Below, piece by piece: positions 35,915-46,794 of a stretch of 64,000 nucleotides of DNA. Both the position numbers and the translations under genes were made by a program. The DNA comes from Streptacidiphilus rugosus AM-16 (GTDB taxonomy: Bacteria; Actinomycetota; Actinomycetes; Streptomycetales; Streptomycetaceae), in NCBI RefSeq assembly GCF_000744655.1, contig NZ_JQMJ01000003.1:496001-560000 (forward strand), read 5' to 3'. The notes below the pieces were generated by a model that saw only the letters and a program-made list of their open reading frames with translations, did not search any database and was not told the DNA's origin. The stretch's first letter is position 1. Each line of letters opens with the position of its first letter.

Positions 35915-37125
35915 ACCCGCTGGAGACGCTTCGCTTCGCCGTGCTGGGCCTGGCCGCGAACAAGGTCCGCTCCGGGCTGACCATGCTCGGCATCCTGATC
36001 GGCGTCGCCGCCGTCATCCTGCTGCTCGCGGTCGGCAACGGCTCCTCGCAGGCCGTGAAGAACTCGATCGACGCCCTCGGCACGAACGCGCTGACCGTGA
36101 GCTCCGGCGCCGGCTTCGGCGCGCAGTCGACCGCGACCAGCACCAAGCCGCTCACCGTCGACGACGCCCGGGCGCTGGCCGACCCGAGCCAGGCGCCGGA
36201 CATCAAGGGCGTGGCCCCCGAGGTGCAGACCTCGCAGACCGCGCTCTACCAGGGCACCTCGCACACGGTCAGCTCGGTGATCGGCACCTACCCGGCCTAC
36301 TTCGAGGCGTCCAACAGCAAGGTCACCAAGGGCGACTACTTCAGCGCCGACGACGTGCTGGCCTCGCGCAAGGTCGCGGTCATCGGCTCGACCACGGCGA
36401 CCGACCTGTTCGGCACCGACGACCCGATCGGCAAGAAGATCACCCTGGGCGGCACCCCGTTCACGGTCGTCGGCGAACTGGCGACCAAGGGCAGCGGCAC
36501 CGGCTTCCAGGACCCCGACGACACGATCGTGCTGCCGCTGCCGAGCGTGCAGAACGCGTTCACCGGCTTCGGCTCGCTGAGCCAGATCCTGGTCGAGGCG
36601 AAGTCGGCGGACTCGACGACGCAGGCGCAGAACGAGATCACCACGATCCTGATGGGCCGTCACGGCATCACCAGCTCGTCGGCGGTGGACTTCCGCATCG
36701 GCAGCCAGACCACCCTGCTCAGCACCCGCAGCTCCACGACGCAGACCTTCACGGTGCTGCTGGGCGCGGTGGCGGCGATCTCGCTGCTGGTCGGCGGGAT
36801 CGGCATCACCAACATCATGCTGGTCACGGTGACCGAGCGGACCCGTGAGATCGGCATCCGCAAGGCCATCGGCGCGCCCAAGGGCGTCATCCTCAGCCAG
36901 TTCCTCGCCGAGTCGACCTTGCTGTCACTGGTGGGCGCGGGCCTCGGGGTGGTCACCGCGTTGGTCGGCGCGCACTTCACGATCGTGGGGATCAAGCCGG
37001 TGGTGATCCCCGCCTCGGTCTGGGGCGCGTTCGGGATCGCGGTGGCGATCGGCCTGTTCTTCGGCAGTTACCCGGCGAGCCGGGCGGCGAGCCTGCGCCC
37101 GATCGAGGCGCTGCGGCATGAGTGA
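35911..37125 (+). CDS. MacB/FtsX-like ABC permease
   Basis: A 404-aa permease with an N-terminal membrane segment (SGLTMLGILIGVAAVILLLA). A MacB-type extracytoplasmic domain follows (about residues 45-275: DIKGVAPEVQTSQTALYQGT, then GGTPFTVVGELATKG). Three C-terminal membrane segments include FTVLLGAVAAISLLVGGIGI, with the coupling helix TERTREIGIRKAIGAPKGVI. Its length and topology fit MacB permeases encoded apart from the ATPase. The gene ends in an ATGA-like overlap with the DUF5666-like gene. Confidence 0.93.
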
Positions 37126-37704
37126 GAGGCAGAGGGAGACCATGGGCGTGGACATCGCGGACGTCACGGACGGCATGGAGTCGCCGGAGGCGATCCTGGC
37201 CGAGCCGCCGGACGCGCTGGACATCAGCGCGGAGCTGGCGGCCCCGCCGCGGCGCAAGCTGCCGTGGCTGACGCTGGTGCTGGCCGCCGCGGTGGTGGCC
37301 GGGCTCGGCTTCATCGGGGGCGTGGAGGTCCAGAAGGGCCAGGCGCCTGCCGCGGGCGGCACGGGACGCTCGTTCACGGCGGGAGCGCGCACCGGTGCGG
37401 GCGGCGGCGGCTTCGGCGGAGCCGGTGGTTTCGGCGGCGCGGGCGGCTTCGGTGGGCCGGCGGCGGCGGTGCGGGCGGCGGCGCGACGGTCGGTACCGTC
37501 AAGCTCGTCGACGGCACCACGATCTATGTGACGGACACCTCAGGCAACGTGGTCAAGGTCACCACGGGCGGCTCGACCAAGGTCGGCATCTCGAAGACGG
37601 GCAAGGTCAGCGACCTGAAGCCGGGCTCGACGGTGACCATCCGCGGCACGACCGACTCCTCCGGCGACGTCGCGGCCACCACGGTCACCCAGCTCGGCGG
37701 CTGA
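37118..37704 (+). pseudogene. DUF5666-like membrane-anchored protein, apparent 1-base frameshift
   Basis: The first frame (37118-37531) gives an acidic cytoplasmic start, one membrane segment (LPWLTLVLAAAVVAGLGFIG) and a Gly/Phe-rich stretch (GGGGFGGAGGFGGAGGFGG). A second frame, reaching the TGA at 37702-37704, gives GTVKLVDGTTIYVTDTSGNV, then VVKVTTGGSTKVGISKTGKV, a typical DUF5666-like small beta-barrel. The two join if one G is added to GGTGGGCCGG near 37455-37462. The complete protein would be about 195 aa. This is either a real frameshift or a base-calling error in a G run; the conserved 3' half favours an intact gene in nature. It is the last gene of the MacAB-like operon. Confidence 0.75.
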
Positions 37705-37729
37705 CGCCTCCCGGCACATGGGCACCGAA

Positions 37730-37831
37730 GGGGCGCGAGGAACTGCGCGAGAAACCACCGGCGTGCGGATGGCCCTGCTCGTTCGGCGAACCACCTGCGT
37801 GGGTGGCTTGTCGCGCAGTTCCTCGCGCCCC
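37730..37831. terminator. Long hairpin after the MacAB-like operon
   Basis: A 21-bp perfect stem GGGGCGCGAGGAACTGCGCG(A) / TCGCGCAGTTCCTCGCGCCCC with a 60-base loop that contains smaller pairings. From general knowledge this GCGCGAGGAACTGCGCGA arm is a very common intergenic hairpin in Streptomyces genomes. Confidence 0.8.
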
Positions 37832-37960
37832 TGGGGCAGTGCAACTGTCTCGCCGTCGCGGAGCTCTGGTGCGACCGTCCGTGTGCTGTCTTCATAGAGT
37901 CCTCATCTGCGGCGGATAGCCTGCTCGCAGCCAGATCCGACCTCCCCGGGGGCGCGCCCA

Positions 37961-38668
37961 ATGGATACCGCCGAAGCCAGCCTGCTCGTCGTCGACGACG
38001 AGCCGAACATCCGTGAGCTGCTCTCCGCCTCGCTCCGTTTCGCCGGCTTTCGCGTCGCCTCCGCCGCGACCGGCGCCGAGGCGGTCGCGCAGGTGGCGCG
38101 CTCGCGGCCGGACCTCGTCGTGCTCGACGTGATGCTGCCCGACGCGGACGGCTTCTCGCTGGTGCGGCGGCTGCGGGACGACAGTGAGCGGGACAAGATC
38201 CCGGTCATCTTCCTCACCGCCAAGGACGGCGTCGACGACAAGATCAACGGTCTCACCGCGGGCGGCGACGACTACGTCACCAAGCCGTTCAGCCTGGAGG
38301 AGCTGATCGCCCGGATCCGGGCGATCCTGCGGCGGACCGGCGGGCCCGCCGAGGACGGGCGGCTGGTCGTCGCGGACCTGGAGCTCGACCCGATCGGTCA
38401 CCAGGTCACCCGCGGCGGACGGCCGGTCTCGCTCTCCCCGACCGAGTTCAAGCTGCTCGAGTACCTGATGACCAACACCGGCCGGGTGGTCTCCAAGATG
38501 CAGATCCTGGACCACGTCTGGGCCTACGACTTCGGCGGCGACCTCAGCATCGTCGAGTCCTACATCTCCTACCTGCGCCGCAAGATGGACTCGGGCGCCG
38601 AGGGCTCCCCCAAGCTCATCCACACCGTGCGCGGTATCGGCTATGTCCTTCGCCGCCCCGCTGGGTGA
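37961..38668 (+). CDS. OmpR/PhoB-family response regulator
   Basis: A 235-aa regulator. The receiver domain has acidic residues in LLVVDDEPNIRELL, the phospho-acceptor Asp at about residue 57 (LVVLDVMLPDADG), the Thr in VIFLTAKDG and the Lys in DDYVTKPFSLEEL. The winged-helix output domain covers about 130-230 (LSPTEFKLLEYLMTNTGRVV, then LSIVESYISYLRRKMD, then HTVRGIGYVLR). It is cotranscribed and overlaps by 26 bases with the kinase gene. Because it directly follows the MacAB-like operon it is the natural candidate to control it. Confidence 0.95.
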   Translation: MDTAEASLLVVDDEPNIRELLSASLRFAGFRVASAATGAEAVAQVARSRPDLVVLDVMLPDADGFSLVRRLRDDSERDKIPVIFLTAKDGVDDKINGLTAGGDDYVTKPFSLEELIARIRAILRRTGGPAEDGRLVVADLELDPIGHQVTRGGRPVSLSPTEFKLLEYLMTNTGRVVSKMQILDHVWAYDFGGDLSIVESYISYLRRKMDSGAEGSPKLIHTVRGIGYVLRRPAG

Positions 38669-40154
38669 CCGCCTGAGGGCGGCCCTGCGCAGGAGCCTGC
38701 GGGTGCGTCCGCCGCTGCGCGGGCGCTTCTCGCTGCGGGTGCGCCTGCTCGCGCTCGCGGTCGCGCTGGTCGCGCTCGGGTTGACGGTGAGCGACACCCT
38801 CGTACTGGGCGACGTGCGCGGCGAGCTGCTGAACCGGGTCGACAGCCAGCTGCGCCGTTTCGGCACGCAGGCGGCCCGGCAGGCGGAGGATCCGCAGCGC
38901 CACTTCTTCCCCACCAGCGGGCGGCGCGCCTACCTGCCCAGTCAGTACGTGGCCGCCGAGGTCGGCGCGGACGGCGGCTACGGCCACCTGCTCGCGCAGC
39001 CGCTCGAAGCGGACGACCCGCGGCCCGAGCTGCCGACGCTGAACGCGACGAGTCTCGCCGCGCGGATGGGCACCGCGTTCACCGTGCCCGCCGACCACGG
39101 CGGCGGCAGTTGGCGTGTGGTGATCCTGCCGCTGAGCACGCCTTCGGGCGCCGGGGTCGTGGTGGCCGTCTCGCTCGACGACACCGACGCCATGCTGGCC
39201 AAGCTGAACGACGGCTTCCTGGTGATCGGCGCGGTCGTGCTGGTGCTGCTGACCGTGGCCGGCTTCTTCGCGGTACGGGCCGGGCTCAAGCCGCTGCGCC
39301 GGATCGAGGAGACGGCGCAGCAGATCGCCGCCGGGCATCCGCTCTCCCACCGCGTCCCCGACGCGGACGCCGACCAGCGGACCGAGGTGGGCCGGCTGGC
39401 CCGCTCGCTCAACCTGATGCTGGCGCAGATCGAGTCCGCCTTCGCCGCACGTACCCGCTCCGAGGACCGGATGCGTCGCTTCGTCGCCGACGCCAGCCAC
39501 GAGCTGCGGACCCCGCTGGCGGGGATCCGCGGCTTCGCCGAGCTGTACCGGATGGGCGCGCTGGGCACCGAGGCCGACGTCAAGCGCACCATGAGCCGGA
39601 TCGAGAGCGAGGCGGTCCGGATGAGCGGTCTGGTCGAGGACCTGCTGACCCTCGCCCGGCTGGACGAGCAGCGACCGCTGCAGCTGGCGCCGATGGACCT
39701 GCGCACGCTCGCCGCCGACGCGCTGCACGACACCACCGCGCTCGACCCCTCGCGGCCGGTGCAGCTCACCGGCCCGGCCGGGGCTTCGACCCCGGGCGCG
39801 GCGCTGGTGCTGGGGGACGAGGCCAGGCTGCGGCAGGTGGTCACCAACCTGGTGGGCAACGCGGTCAAGCACACCCCGGCGGGGACGCCGGTCAGGATCG
39901 GCGTCGGCACGCTGGACGGCGCGGGGGTGCTGGAGGTGGCCGACCAGGGCCCCGGTCTGACGGACGAGCAGGCGGCCCGGGTATTCGAACGCTTCTACCG
40001 GGTGGACGCCTCGCGGAGCCGGCAGGACGGCGGGGGAGCGGGCCTGGGACTGGCGATCGCCGCCGCGTTGACGGCGGCGCACGGCGGCCGGGTGGAGCTG
40101 GAGACGGTCCCCGGCGCGGGCGCGACCTTCCGGATCCGGCTGCCGCACGCCTGA
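38643..40154 (+). CDS. Two-component sensor histidine kinase
   Basis: A 503-aa kinase with two membrane segments (about residues 30-50, LRVRLLALAVALVALGLTV; about 192-218, VIGAVVLVLLTVAGFFAVRA). They frame a roughly 140-residue sensor domain and are followed by HAMP (about 215-270). The HisKA phospho-acceptor His is in FVADASHELRTPLAGI (about 289). The HATPase motifs are NLVGNAVKHTP, DQGPGL and GAGLGLAIAAALTAAHGG. The sensor domain has no recognisable ligand motif. It pairs with the overlapping response regulator. Confidence 0.94.
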   Translation: MSFAAPLGDRLRAALRRSLRVRPPLRGRFSLRVRLLALAVALVALGLTVSDTLVLGDVRGELLNRVDSQLRRFGTQAARQAEDPQRHFFPTSGRRAYLPSQYVAAEVGADGGYGHLLAQPLEADDPRPELPTLNATSLAARMGTAFTVPADHGGGSWRVVILPLSTPSGAGVVVAVSLDDTDAMLAKLNDGFLVIGAVVLVLLTVAGFFAVRAGLKPLRRIEETAQQIAAGHPLSHRVPDADADQRTEVGRLARSLNLMLAQIESAFAARTRSEDRMRRFVADASHELRTPLAGIRGFAELYRMGALGTEADVKRTMSRIESEAVRMSGLVEDLLTLARLDEQRPLQLAPMDLRTLAADALHDTTALDPSRPVQLTGPAGASTPGAALVLGDEARLRQVVTNLVGNAVKHTPAGTPVRIGVGTLDGAGVLEVADQGPGLTDEQAARVFERFYRVDASRSRQDGGGAGLGLAIAAALTAAHGGRVELETVPGAGATFRIRLPHA

Positions 40155-40315
40155 GCGCGCTGCCGGGACGAGCACCCCCGGGAGGCCCAGCTCAGAGCTG
40201 CCGTCGGCAGCAATCGCCGAAGTGGACCGTTTGGCGTGCCCTCCTGTGCCGAATGGCTCTGACGACTTACCCCACCCCCCTGCGAAGCTGCCGCGGACGA
40301 CATGTAGATAATAGC

Positions 40316-40339
40316 TTGTGATCGTGTTCACGTTCACAA
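40316..40339. promoter_or_regulatory. Rex-operator-like site upstream of cydA
   Basis: TTGTGATCGTGTTCACGTTC followed by ACAA. The core GTGATCGTGTTCAC matches the Rex operator GTGAACGCGTTCAC at 12 of 14 positions. A second overlapping TTCACAA half-site extends it. In Streptomyces coelicolor the NADH-sensing repressor Rex is known to control cydABCD. It sits about 100 bases before the cydA ATG. Confidence 0.75.
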
Positions 40340-40436
40340 GCGAACTAGCATTTCGTGTTCGATAGGGACGTCCCACATCAGTGGGTCGAAAAGTGCATAC
40401 ATGGACACGAAGGTCAGCCGATCAGGAGGGACTCCC

Positions 40437-41978
40437 ATGGATCTCGCGCTCGCGCACGAGACGATGGCGCGGTGGCAGTTCGGCATCACCACCGTCTACC
40501 ACTTCCTCTTCGTGCCGCTCACCATCTCCCTCACCGCGCTCGTCGCGGGGCTCCAGACGGCCTGGGTGCGGACGGGGCGCGAGAAGTACTTCAGGGCGAC
40601 CAAGTTCTGGGGCAAGCTCATGCTGATCAACCTGGCGATGGGCGTCGTCACGGGGATCGTGCAGGAGTTCCAGTTCGGCATGAGCTGGTCGAGCTACTCC
40701 CGCTTCGTCGGTGACATCTTCGGAGCCCCGCTCGCCTTCGAGGCCCTGATCGCCTTCTTCTTCGAGTCCACCTTCATCGGACTGTGGATCTTCGGCTGGG
40801 ACCGGCTGCCCAAGAAGCTGCACCTGCTGTCGATCTGGATGGTCGCCATCGGCAGCACCCTGTCGGCCTACTTCATCCTGGCGGCCAACTCCTGGATGCA
40901 GCACCCGGTCGGCTACGAGCTCGCCAACGGGCGGGCCCAGCTGACCGACTTCCCCAAGGTGCTCTTCCAGAACACCACCCTGGTCGTCGTCTTCCACACG
41001 ATCACCTCGGCCTTCCTGACCGGCGGCGCGTTCATGATCGGCATCTCCGCCTACCAGCTGCGCAAGGCATCCAGGGCGGCGAAGGCGGATCGCAACCCGG
41101 TCAAGGTCGCGGCGATGAGCACCTCGCTGCGGCTCGGTCTGATCACCTGCCTGATCGCCGGTCTGGGCACCGCGGTGAGCGGCGACGCCCTGGGCAAGGT
41201 CATGTTCGAACAGCAGCCGATGAAGATGGCGGCGGCCGAGGCGCTGTGGGACACCGACTCGCCCGCACCCTTCTCGATCTTCGCCTACGGCGACGTGGCC
41301 AAGGGCCACAACACCGTCGAGGTCACCATCCCCGGTCTGCTCTCCTTCCTGGCCAAGGGCGACTTCTCCTCGCCGGTGCCCGGCATCAACGACACCAACG
41401 CCGCGGAGAAGGCCAAGTACGGCGACAAGGCGCCCGACTACAAGCCGAACATCCCCACCACCTTCTGGGCCTTCCGGTGGATGATCGGCTTCGGGATGAC
41501 CTCCTTCGTGATCGCCCTGGCCGGCCTCTGGCTGACCCGGCGCAGGTTCTGGCTGGCCCCGGAGTTCCGGCGGGCCGGTGACGAGGTCCCGCGCTTCATG
41601 CTGACGAAGAACCGGGAGCTCGGCCCCTTCCTGAACAAGTGGGCCTGGCGGGCCGCCATCTGGACCCTGCTCTTCCCGGTGATCGCCTGCTCCTGGGGCT
41701 GGATCTTCACCGAGATGGGCCGTCAGCCCTGGGCCGTCTACGGCCTGATGACCACCGCCGACGCGGTCTCCCCCGGCGTCACCATCGCCGAGCAGTGGAC
41801 CTCGCTGGTCGTGCTGACGCTGCTCTACGGGATCCTCGCCGTCGTCGAGGTCAAGCTGATGGTCAAGTACGCCAAGGCCGGTCCCACGGACGAGGAGCCG
41901 CCGCGCGGCAACCCGACCCTGGGCGGTCCGCCGCCGGGGTCCGAGGACGCCGACAAGCCCTTCGCCTTCGCGTACTGA
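40437..41978 (+). CDS. cydA: Cytochrome bd ubiquinol/menaquinol oxidase subunit I
   Basis: A 513-aa multi-spanning subunit that binds the three haems and oxidises quinol at the membrane for high-affinity O2 reduction. Its start LAHETMARWQFGITTVYHFL contains the conserved haem-ligand His near the N-terminus. GFGMTSFVIALAGLWL and WRMIGF-like segments follow (FRWMIGFGMT). Length matches the short-Q-loop type usual in Gram-positives. The ATG at 40437 is chosen because AGGAGGG lies 6 bases upstream. It is the first gene of cydA-cydB-cydDC, behind a Rex-type operator, so it should be induced when oxygen is low. Confidence 0.95.
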   Translation: MDLALAHETMARWQFGITTVYHFLFVPLTISLTALVAGLQTAWVRTGREKYFRATKFWGKLMLINLAMGVVTGIVQEFQFGMSWSSYSRFVGDIFGAPLAFEALIAFFFESTFIGLWIFGWDRLPKKLHLLSIWMVAIGSTLSAYFILAANSWMQHPVGYELANGRAQLTDFPKVLFQNTTLVVVFHTITSAFLTGGAFMIGISAYQLRKASRAAKADRNPVKVAAMSTSLRLGLITCLIAGLGTAVSGDALGKVMFEQQPMKMAAAEALWDTDSPAPFSIFAYGDVAKGHNTVEVTIPGLLSFLAKGDFSSPVPGINDTNAAEKAKYGDKAPDYKPNIPTTFWAFRWMIGFGMTSFVIALAGLWLTRRRFWLAPEFRRAGDEVPRFMLTKNRELGPFLNKWAWRAAIWTLLFPVIACSWGWIFTEMGRQPWAVYGLMTTADAVSPGVTIAEQWTSLVVLTLLYGILAVVEVKLMVKYAKAGPTDEEPPRGNPTLGGPPPGSEDADKPFAFAY

Positions 41979-41999
41979 TTGCTGACTGGAGACCCTGAG

Positions 42000-42995
<996 letters not shown>

Positions 42996-43023
42996 CCGCT
43001 TCCGGTCCCACGGAGGAGTTGTC

Positions 43024-46000
43024 GTGAAGCCCGTCGACCCGCGCCTGATGCGGTACGCCGCAGCCACCCGGATCTTCCTGCTGGCCTCGGTCGCGCTGGG
43101 CGCGGTCGGCGCGGGCCTGGTGATCGCGCAGGCGATGCTGGTGGCGCAGATCGTCGTCGGCTGCTTCCAGCAGGGTCAGGGGCTCGGCAGGCTGGCCGGG
43201 CCGCTGACGGCGCTCGCGGCCGTCTCGCTGGGCCGGGGCCTGGTGGCCTGGGCGACGGAGACGGTGGCCCACCGGACCTCGGCCACGGTCAAGTCGCAGC
43301 TGCGCGAGCGGTTGCTGGCGCGGGCGGCGGAGCTGGGCCCCGCCCGGGTGTCGCGGCGCCGCAGCGGTGAGCTGGTGACGCTGGCGACGCGCGGCGTCGA
43401 CGCGCTGGACGAGTACTTCGCCCGGTACCTGCCGCAGTTGGCGCTCTCGGTGGTCGTGCCGGTCGCGGTGCTGGCCAGGATCGTCTTCGCCGACTGGCTC
43501 TCAGCGGTGATCATCGTGGTGACACTGCCGCTGATCCCGATCTTCATGATCCTGATCGGCCTGGCCACGCAGAGCCGGATGGACCGCCAGTGGCGCACGC
43601 TGGGACGCCTCTCGCACCACTTCCTCGACGTGGTGGCCGGACTGCCGACGCTCAAGGTCTTCGGTCGGGCGAAGGCGCAGGCGGAGTCGATCAGGAGGAT
43701 CACCGACCAGTACCGCCGCGCGACGCTGCGGACCCTGCGGGTCGCCTTCGTCTCCTCCTTCGCGCTGGAGCTGCTGTCGACGCTGTCGGTGGCCCTGGTC
43801 GCGGTGAGCATCGGGATGCGGCTGGTCGACGGCGGGATCGACCTCTACACCGGGCTCGTGGTGCTGGTCCTGGCTCCCGAGGCGTACCTGCCGATCCGCC
43901 AGGTGGGCACCCACTACCACGCCAGCGTGGAGGGGCTCGCGGCGGCGGACCAGATCTTCGAGGTCCTGGAGGAGCCGGCCCCCGTCCACGCGGTCACCCC
44001 TGCGGACGCGGTGTCGGTGAGCGGCCTCACCGTCCGCTACCCGGGCCGCGAGGAGGCCGCGCTGGACGGCGTCTCGCTCACGGCCGCACCGGGCGAGATC
44101 CTGGCGATCACCGGCCCCTCGGGAGCCGGCAAGTCGACGCTGCTGGCCGCCCTGCTGGGCTTCGTGCCCTTCGAGGGGCAGGTCGCCGCGCCCGCGCACG
44201 AGCGCATCGCCTGGGTTCCGCAGCAGCCCTACCTGTTCGCCGGCACGATCGCCGACAACGTCCGCCTCTCCCGCCCGGACGCGACCGACGCGGAGGTACG
44301 CGCGGCCCTGACGGCCGCGCAGGCCTGGGACTTCGTCTCGGCGCTGCCGCTGGGCCGGCTGACCCTCCTCGGCGAGTCCGGCGCGGGGCTCTCCGCCGGG
44401 CAGCGCCAACGTCTGGCCCTGGCCCGCGCGTTCCTCGCCGACCGGGAGCTCGTCCTGCTCGACGAGCCGACGGCGGGTCTGGACAACGAGAACGAGGCGG
44501 CGGTCGTCGCCGCGATCCGCGAACTCGCCGTCGGCCGCACGGTGATCCTCACGGCCCACCGCCCGGCGCTGCTCGCCCTGGCCCACCGCCGGGTGGACCT
44601 CCCGGCCACGGGCGCCGCCGACGACCATGGCGCGTGGCCGCACACCGACGGCGGGGCGGCTCGGGACGGCGGCTTCGCGACTGTCACGCCCGGCGCACGC
44701 CGGGCCGTCCTGACGGAGCCTGCGGCCGACTCCGAGGTCGAGGTGGCACACCCTGTGCGGCCCCGCGTGGATGGGCTCGGCGCACGGGACGCCGGCTTCG
44801 CCGCCGTCTCCCCCGGCGCGCGGCGGACCGTTGCGGCCGGGGCGGCGGTGGGCGACCCCGGCGTCGAGGCGGAAACCGCCGGGTGGCCCCGGGTCGATGA
44901 CGTGCCCGCACGTGAGCACGGCTTCGCACCCGGTGCGCGGCAGGGCGTCCCGGCAGGGGCGGGTGCTGCTCTGCCGGACGCCGAGGTCGCGCTCGTGGCC
45001 CCGTCCGCCTCCGGGTTCGCCTCGGGGCGGATCCGGTGGCCGCGGCCCAGGCTCGCCGGGGCGATCCTGCTCGGTGCGCTCGCGCTCAGCTGCGCCACCG
45101 CGCTCATGGGCACCTCGGGCTGGCTCATCTCCCGCGCCAGCCAGCAGCCGCCGGTGCTCTACCTGATGATGGCCGTCACCGCCGTCCGCGCCTTCGGCAT
45201 CGGCCGCTCCGTGCTGCGCTACGCCGAGCGGCTGGTCGGTCACGACGCGGTCTTCCGCAGCCTGGGCGCGCTGCGGGTCACCGTGTACCGGCGGCTGGAG
45301 CGTCTCGCCCCCGCGGGGCTGGGCGCGACCTTCCGCCGGGGCGACCTGCTCGCGCGCATGGTCGCGGACGTGGACGCGATGCAGGACCACTACCTCCGCT
45401 ACCGGCTCCCCCTGGCCGCCACGGCGCTCGCCGGCCTGCTGACCGTCGGCGTCACGGCCTGGCTGCTGCCGCTCGCCGGGGCGGCCCTCGCGGTCGGCCT
45501 GCTGCTCGCCGGGGTGGCCGTGCCGCTGCTCGCGCTGCGGCTCTCGCTGCGCGCGGAACGGGCCAGGGCGGACGCGCGCGGGCGGCTCAGCGGCGAGGTC
45601 GTCGCCCTGCTGGACGGCGCGGCCGAACTGACCGTCAGCGGCGCGCTCCCCGCCCGCCTGCGCGCGCTGCGGACCACCGACGCCGAACTGACCGGGCTGC
45701 AGCGCCGCTCCGCCGCCGGTCTCGGCCTCGGCACCGGCCTCACCACGGCGCTCACCGGCCTCACCGCGGTGGCCTGCGGAGCGGCGGGCATCGCAGCGGT
45801 CTCGGCGGGGCGGCTGCACGGCGTCTTCCTCGCCGTCCTGCTGCTGACGCCGCTCGCCGCCTTCGAGGGGGTCACCGGTCTGACCGCCGCGGTCCAGACC
45901 CGGCAGCGCAGCGCGCAGTCGGCCGCACGGCTGGCGGAGCTGGTCGAGGCGGACGAGCCGGTGCGCGAGCCCGAGCATCCGGCCGCGCCGCCCGCCGAGC

Positions 46001-46746
46001 CGCTGCCACTGCGCGTCAGTGACCTGACGGCCTGCTGGCCAGGGCGCACCACCCCGGCGCTCGCCGGGCTGGACCTGGAGCTGACCGCGGGGCGCCGCGT
46101 CGCGGTCGTCGGTCCCAGCGGCTCGGGGAAGACCACGCTGGCCCACGTGCTGCTGCGGTTCCTCGACCCGGCCTCGGGCGAGGTCACCCTCGGCGGCGTC
46201 GACACCACGACGCTGGCGGGGGAGGACGTCCGCCGCGCGGTGGGACTCTGCGCACAGGACGCCCATGTCTTCGACAGCTCGTTGCGGGAGAACCTGCGCC
46301 TGGCCCGGCCGGAGGCGACCGACGCGGAACTGCACGGGGCGCTGACCGCCGCGCGCCTCGCGGCCTTCGTGGACGAGCTGCCCGACGGCCTGGACACCAT
46401 GGTCGGCGAACACGGCGCGGCCCTCTCCGGCGGCCAGCGGCAGCGCCTCGCGCTGGCCCGGGCCCTGCTGGCGGACTTCCCCGTCCTGATCCTCGACGAG
46501 CCGGCCGAGCACCTCGACCTGCCGACGGCGGACGCGCTCACCGCCGACCTGCTCGCCGCGACCGAGGGCCGCGCCACGCTGCTGATCACCCACCGGCTCA
46601 CCGGTTTGGAGAACGTGGACGAGATCCTCGTCCTGGACGCGGGCCGGGTGGTGCAGCGCGGCAGCTGGGCCGAGCTGGTCGCCGTGGAGGGACCGCTGCG
46701 CACGCTCTGGCGGCACGAGAGCGGGGAGCTGCTGGTGGAGGCCTGA
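43024..46746 (+). CDS. cydDC: Fused CydD-CydC thiol-reductant ABC exporter
   Basis: A 1240-aa protein joining two ABC half-transporters that together export cysteine/glutathione-type thiols needed for cytochrome bd assembly. The CydD half (about residues 1-530) has six membrane segments, Walker A GPSGAGKSTLLAALLG (about 364), the signature LSAGQRQRLALARAF and Walker B LVLLDEPTAGLD. The CydC half (about 660-1240) repeats this with GPSGSGKTTLAHVLLR (about 1030), LSGGQRQRLALARALL and LILDEPAEHLD. Fusion is the usual arrangement in Streptomyces. The linker (about residues 540-660) contains three degenerate repeats of roughly 40 residues, which is unusual. GTG start, 28 bases after cydB. Confidence 0.94.
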   Translation: MKPVDPRLMRYAAATRIFLLASVALGAVGAGLVIAQAMLVAQIVVGCFQQGQGLGRLAGPLTALAAVSLGRGLVAWATETVAHRTSATVKSQLRERLLARAAELGPARVSRRRSGELVTLATRGVDALDEYFARYLPQLALSVVVPVAVLARIVFADWLSAVIIVVTLPLIPIFMILIGLATQSRMDRQWRTLGRLSHHFLDVVAGLPTLKVFGRAKAQAESIRRITDQYRRATLRTLRVAFVSSFALELLSTLSVALVAVSIGMRLVDGGIDLYTGLVVLVLAPEAYLPIRQVGTHYHASVEGLAAADQIFEVLEEPAPVHAVTPADAVSVSGLTVRYPGREEAALDGVSLTAAPGEILAITGPSGAGKSTLLAALLGFVPFEGQVAAPAHERIAWVPQQPYLFAGTIADNVRLSRPDATDAEVRAALTAAQAWDFVSALPLGRLTLLGESGAGLSAGQRQRLALARAFLADRELVLLDEPTAGLDNENEAAVVAAIRELAVGRTVILTAHRPALLALAHRRVDLPATGAADDHGAWPHTDGGAARDGGFATVTPGARRAVLTEPAADSEVEVAHPVRPRVDGLGARDAGFAAVSPGARRTVAAGAAVGDPGVEAETAGWPRVDDVPAREHGFAPGARQGVPAGAGAALPDAEVALVAPSASGFASGRIRWPRPRLAGAILLGALALSCATALMGTSGWLISRASQQPPVLYLMMAVTAVRAFGIGRSVLRYAERLVGHDAVFRSLGALRVTVYRRLERLAPAGLGATFRRGDLLARMVADVDAMQDHYLRYRLPLAATALAGLLTVGVTAWLLPLAGAALAVGLLLAGVAVPLLALRLSLRAERARADARGRLSGEVVALLDGAAELTVSGALPARLRALRTTDAELTGLQRRSAAGLGLGTGLTTALTGLTAVACGAAGIAAVSAGRLHGVFLAVLLLTPLAAFEGVTGLTAAVQTRQRSAQSAARLAELVEADEPVREPEHPAAPPAEPLPLRVSDLTACWPGRTTPALAGLDLELTAGRRVAVVGPSGSGKTTLAHVLLRFLDPASGEVTLGGVDTTTLAGEDVRRAVGLCAQDAHVFDSSLRENLRLARPEATDAELHGALTAARLAAFVDELPDGLDTMVGEHGAALSGGQRQRLALARALLADFPVLILDEPAEHLDLPTADALTADLLAATEGRATLLITHRLTGLENVDEILVLDAGRVVQRGSWAELVAVEGPLRTLWRHESGELLVEA

Positions 46747-46794
46747 GCATGCCTCCGCTGTCGCCATAAATCCGGACAAACTACGCTCTCGACC

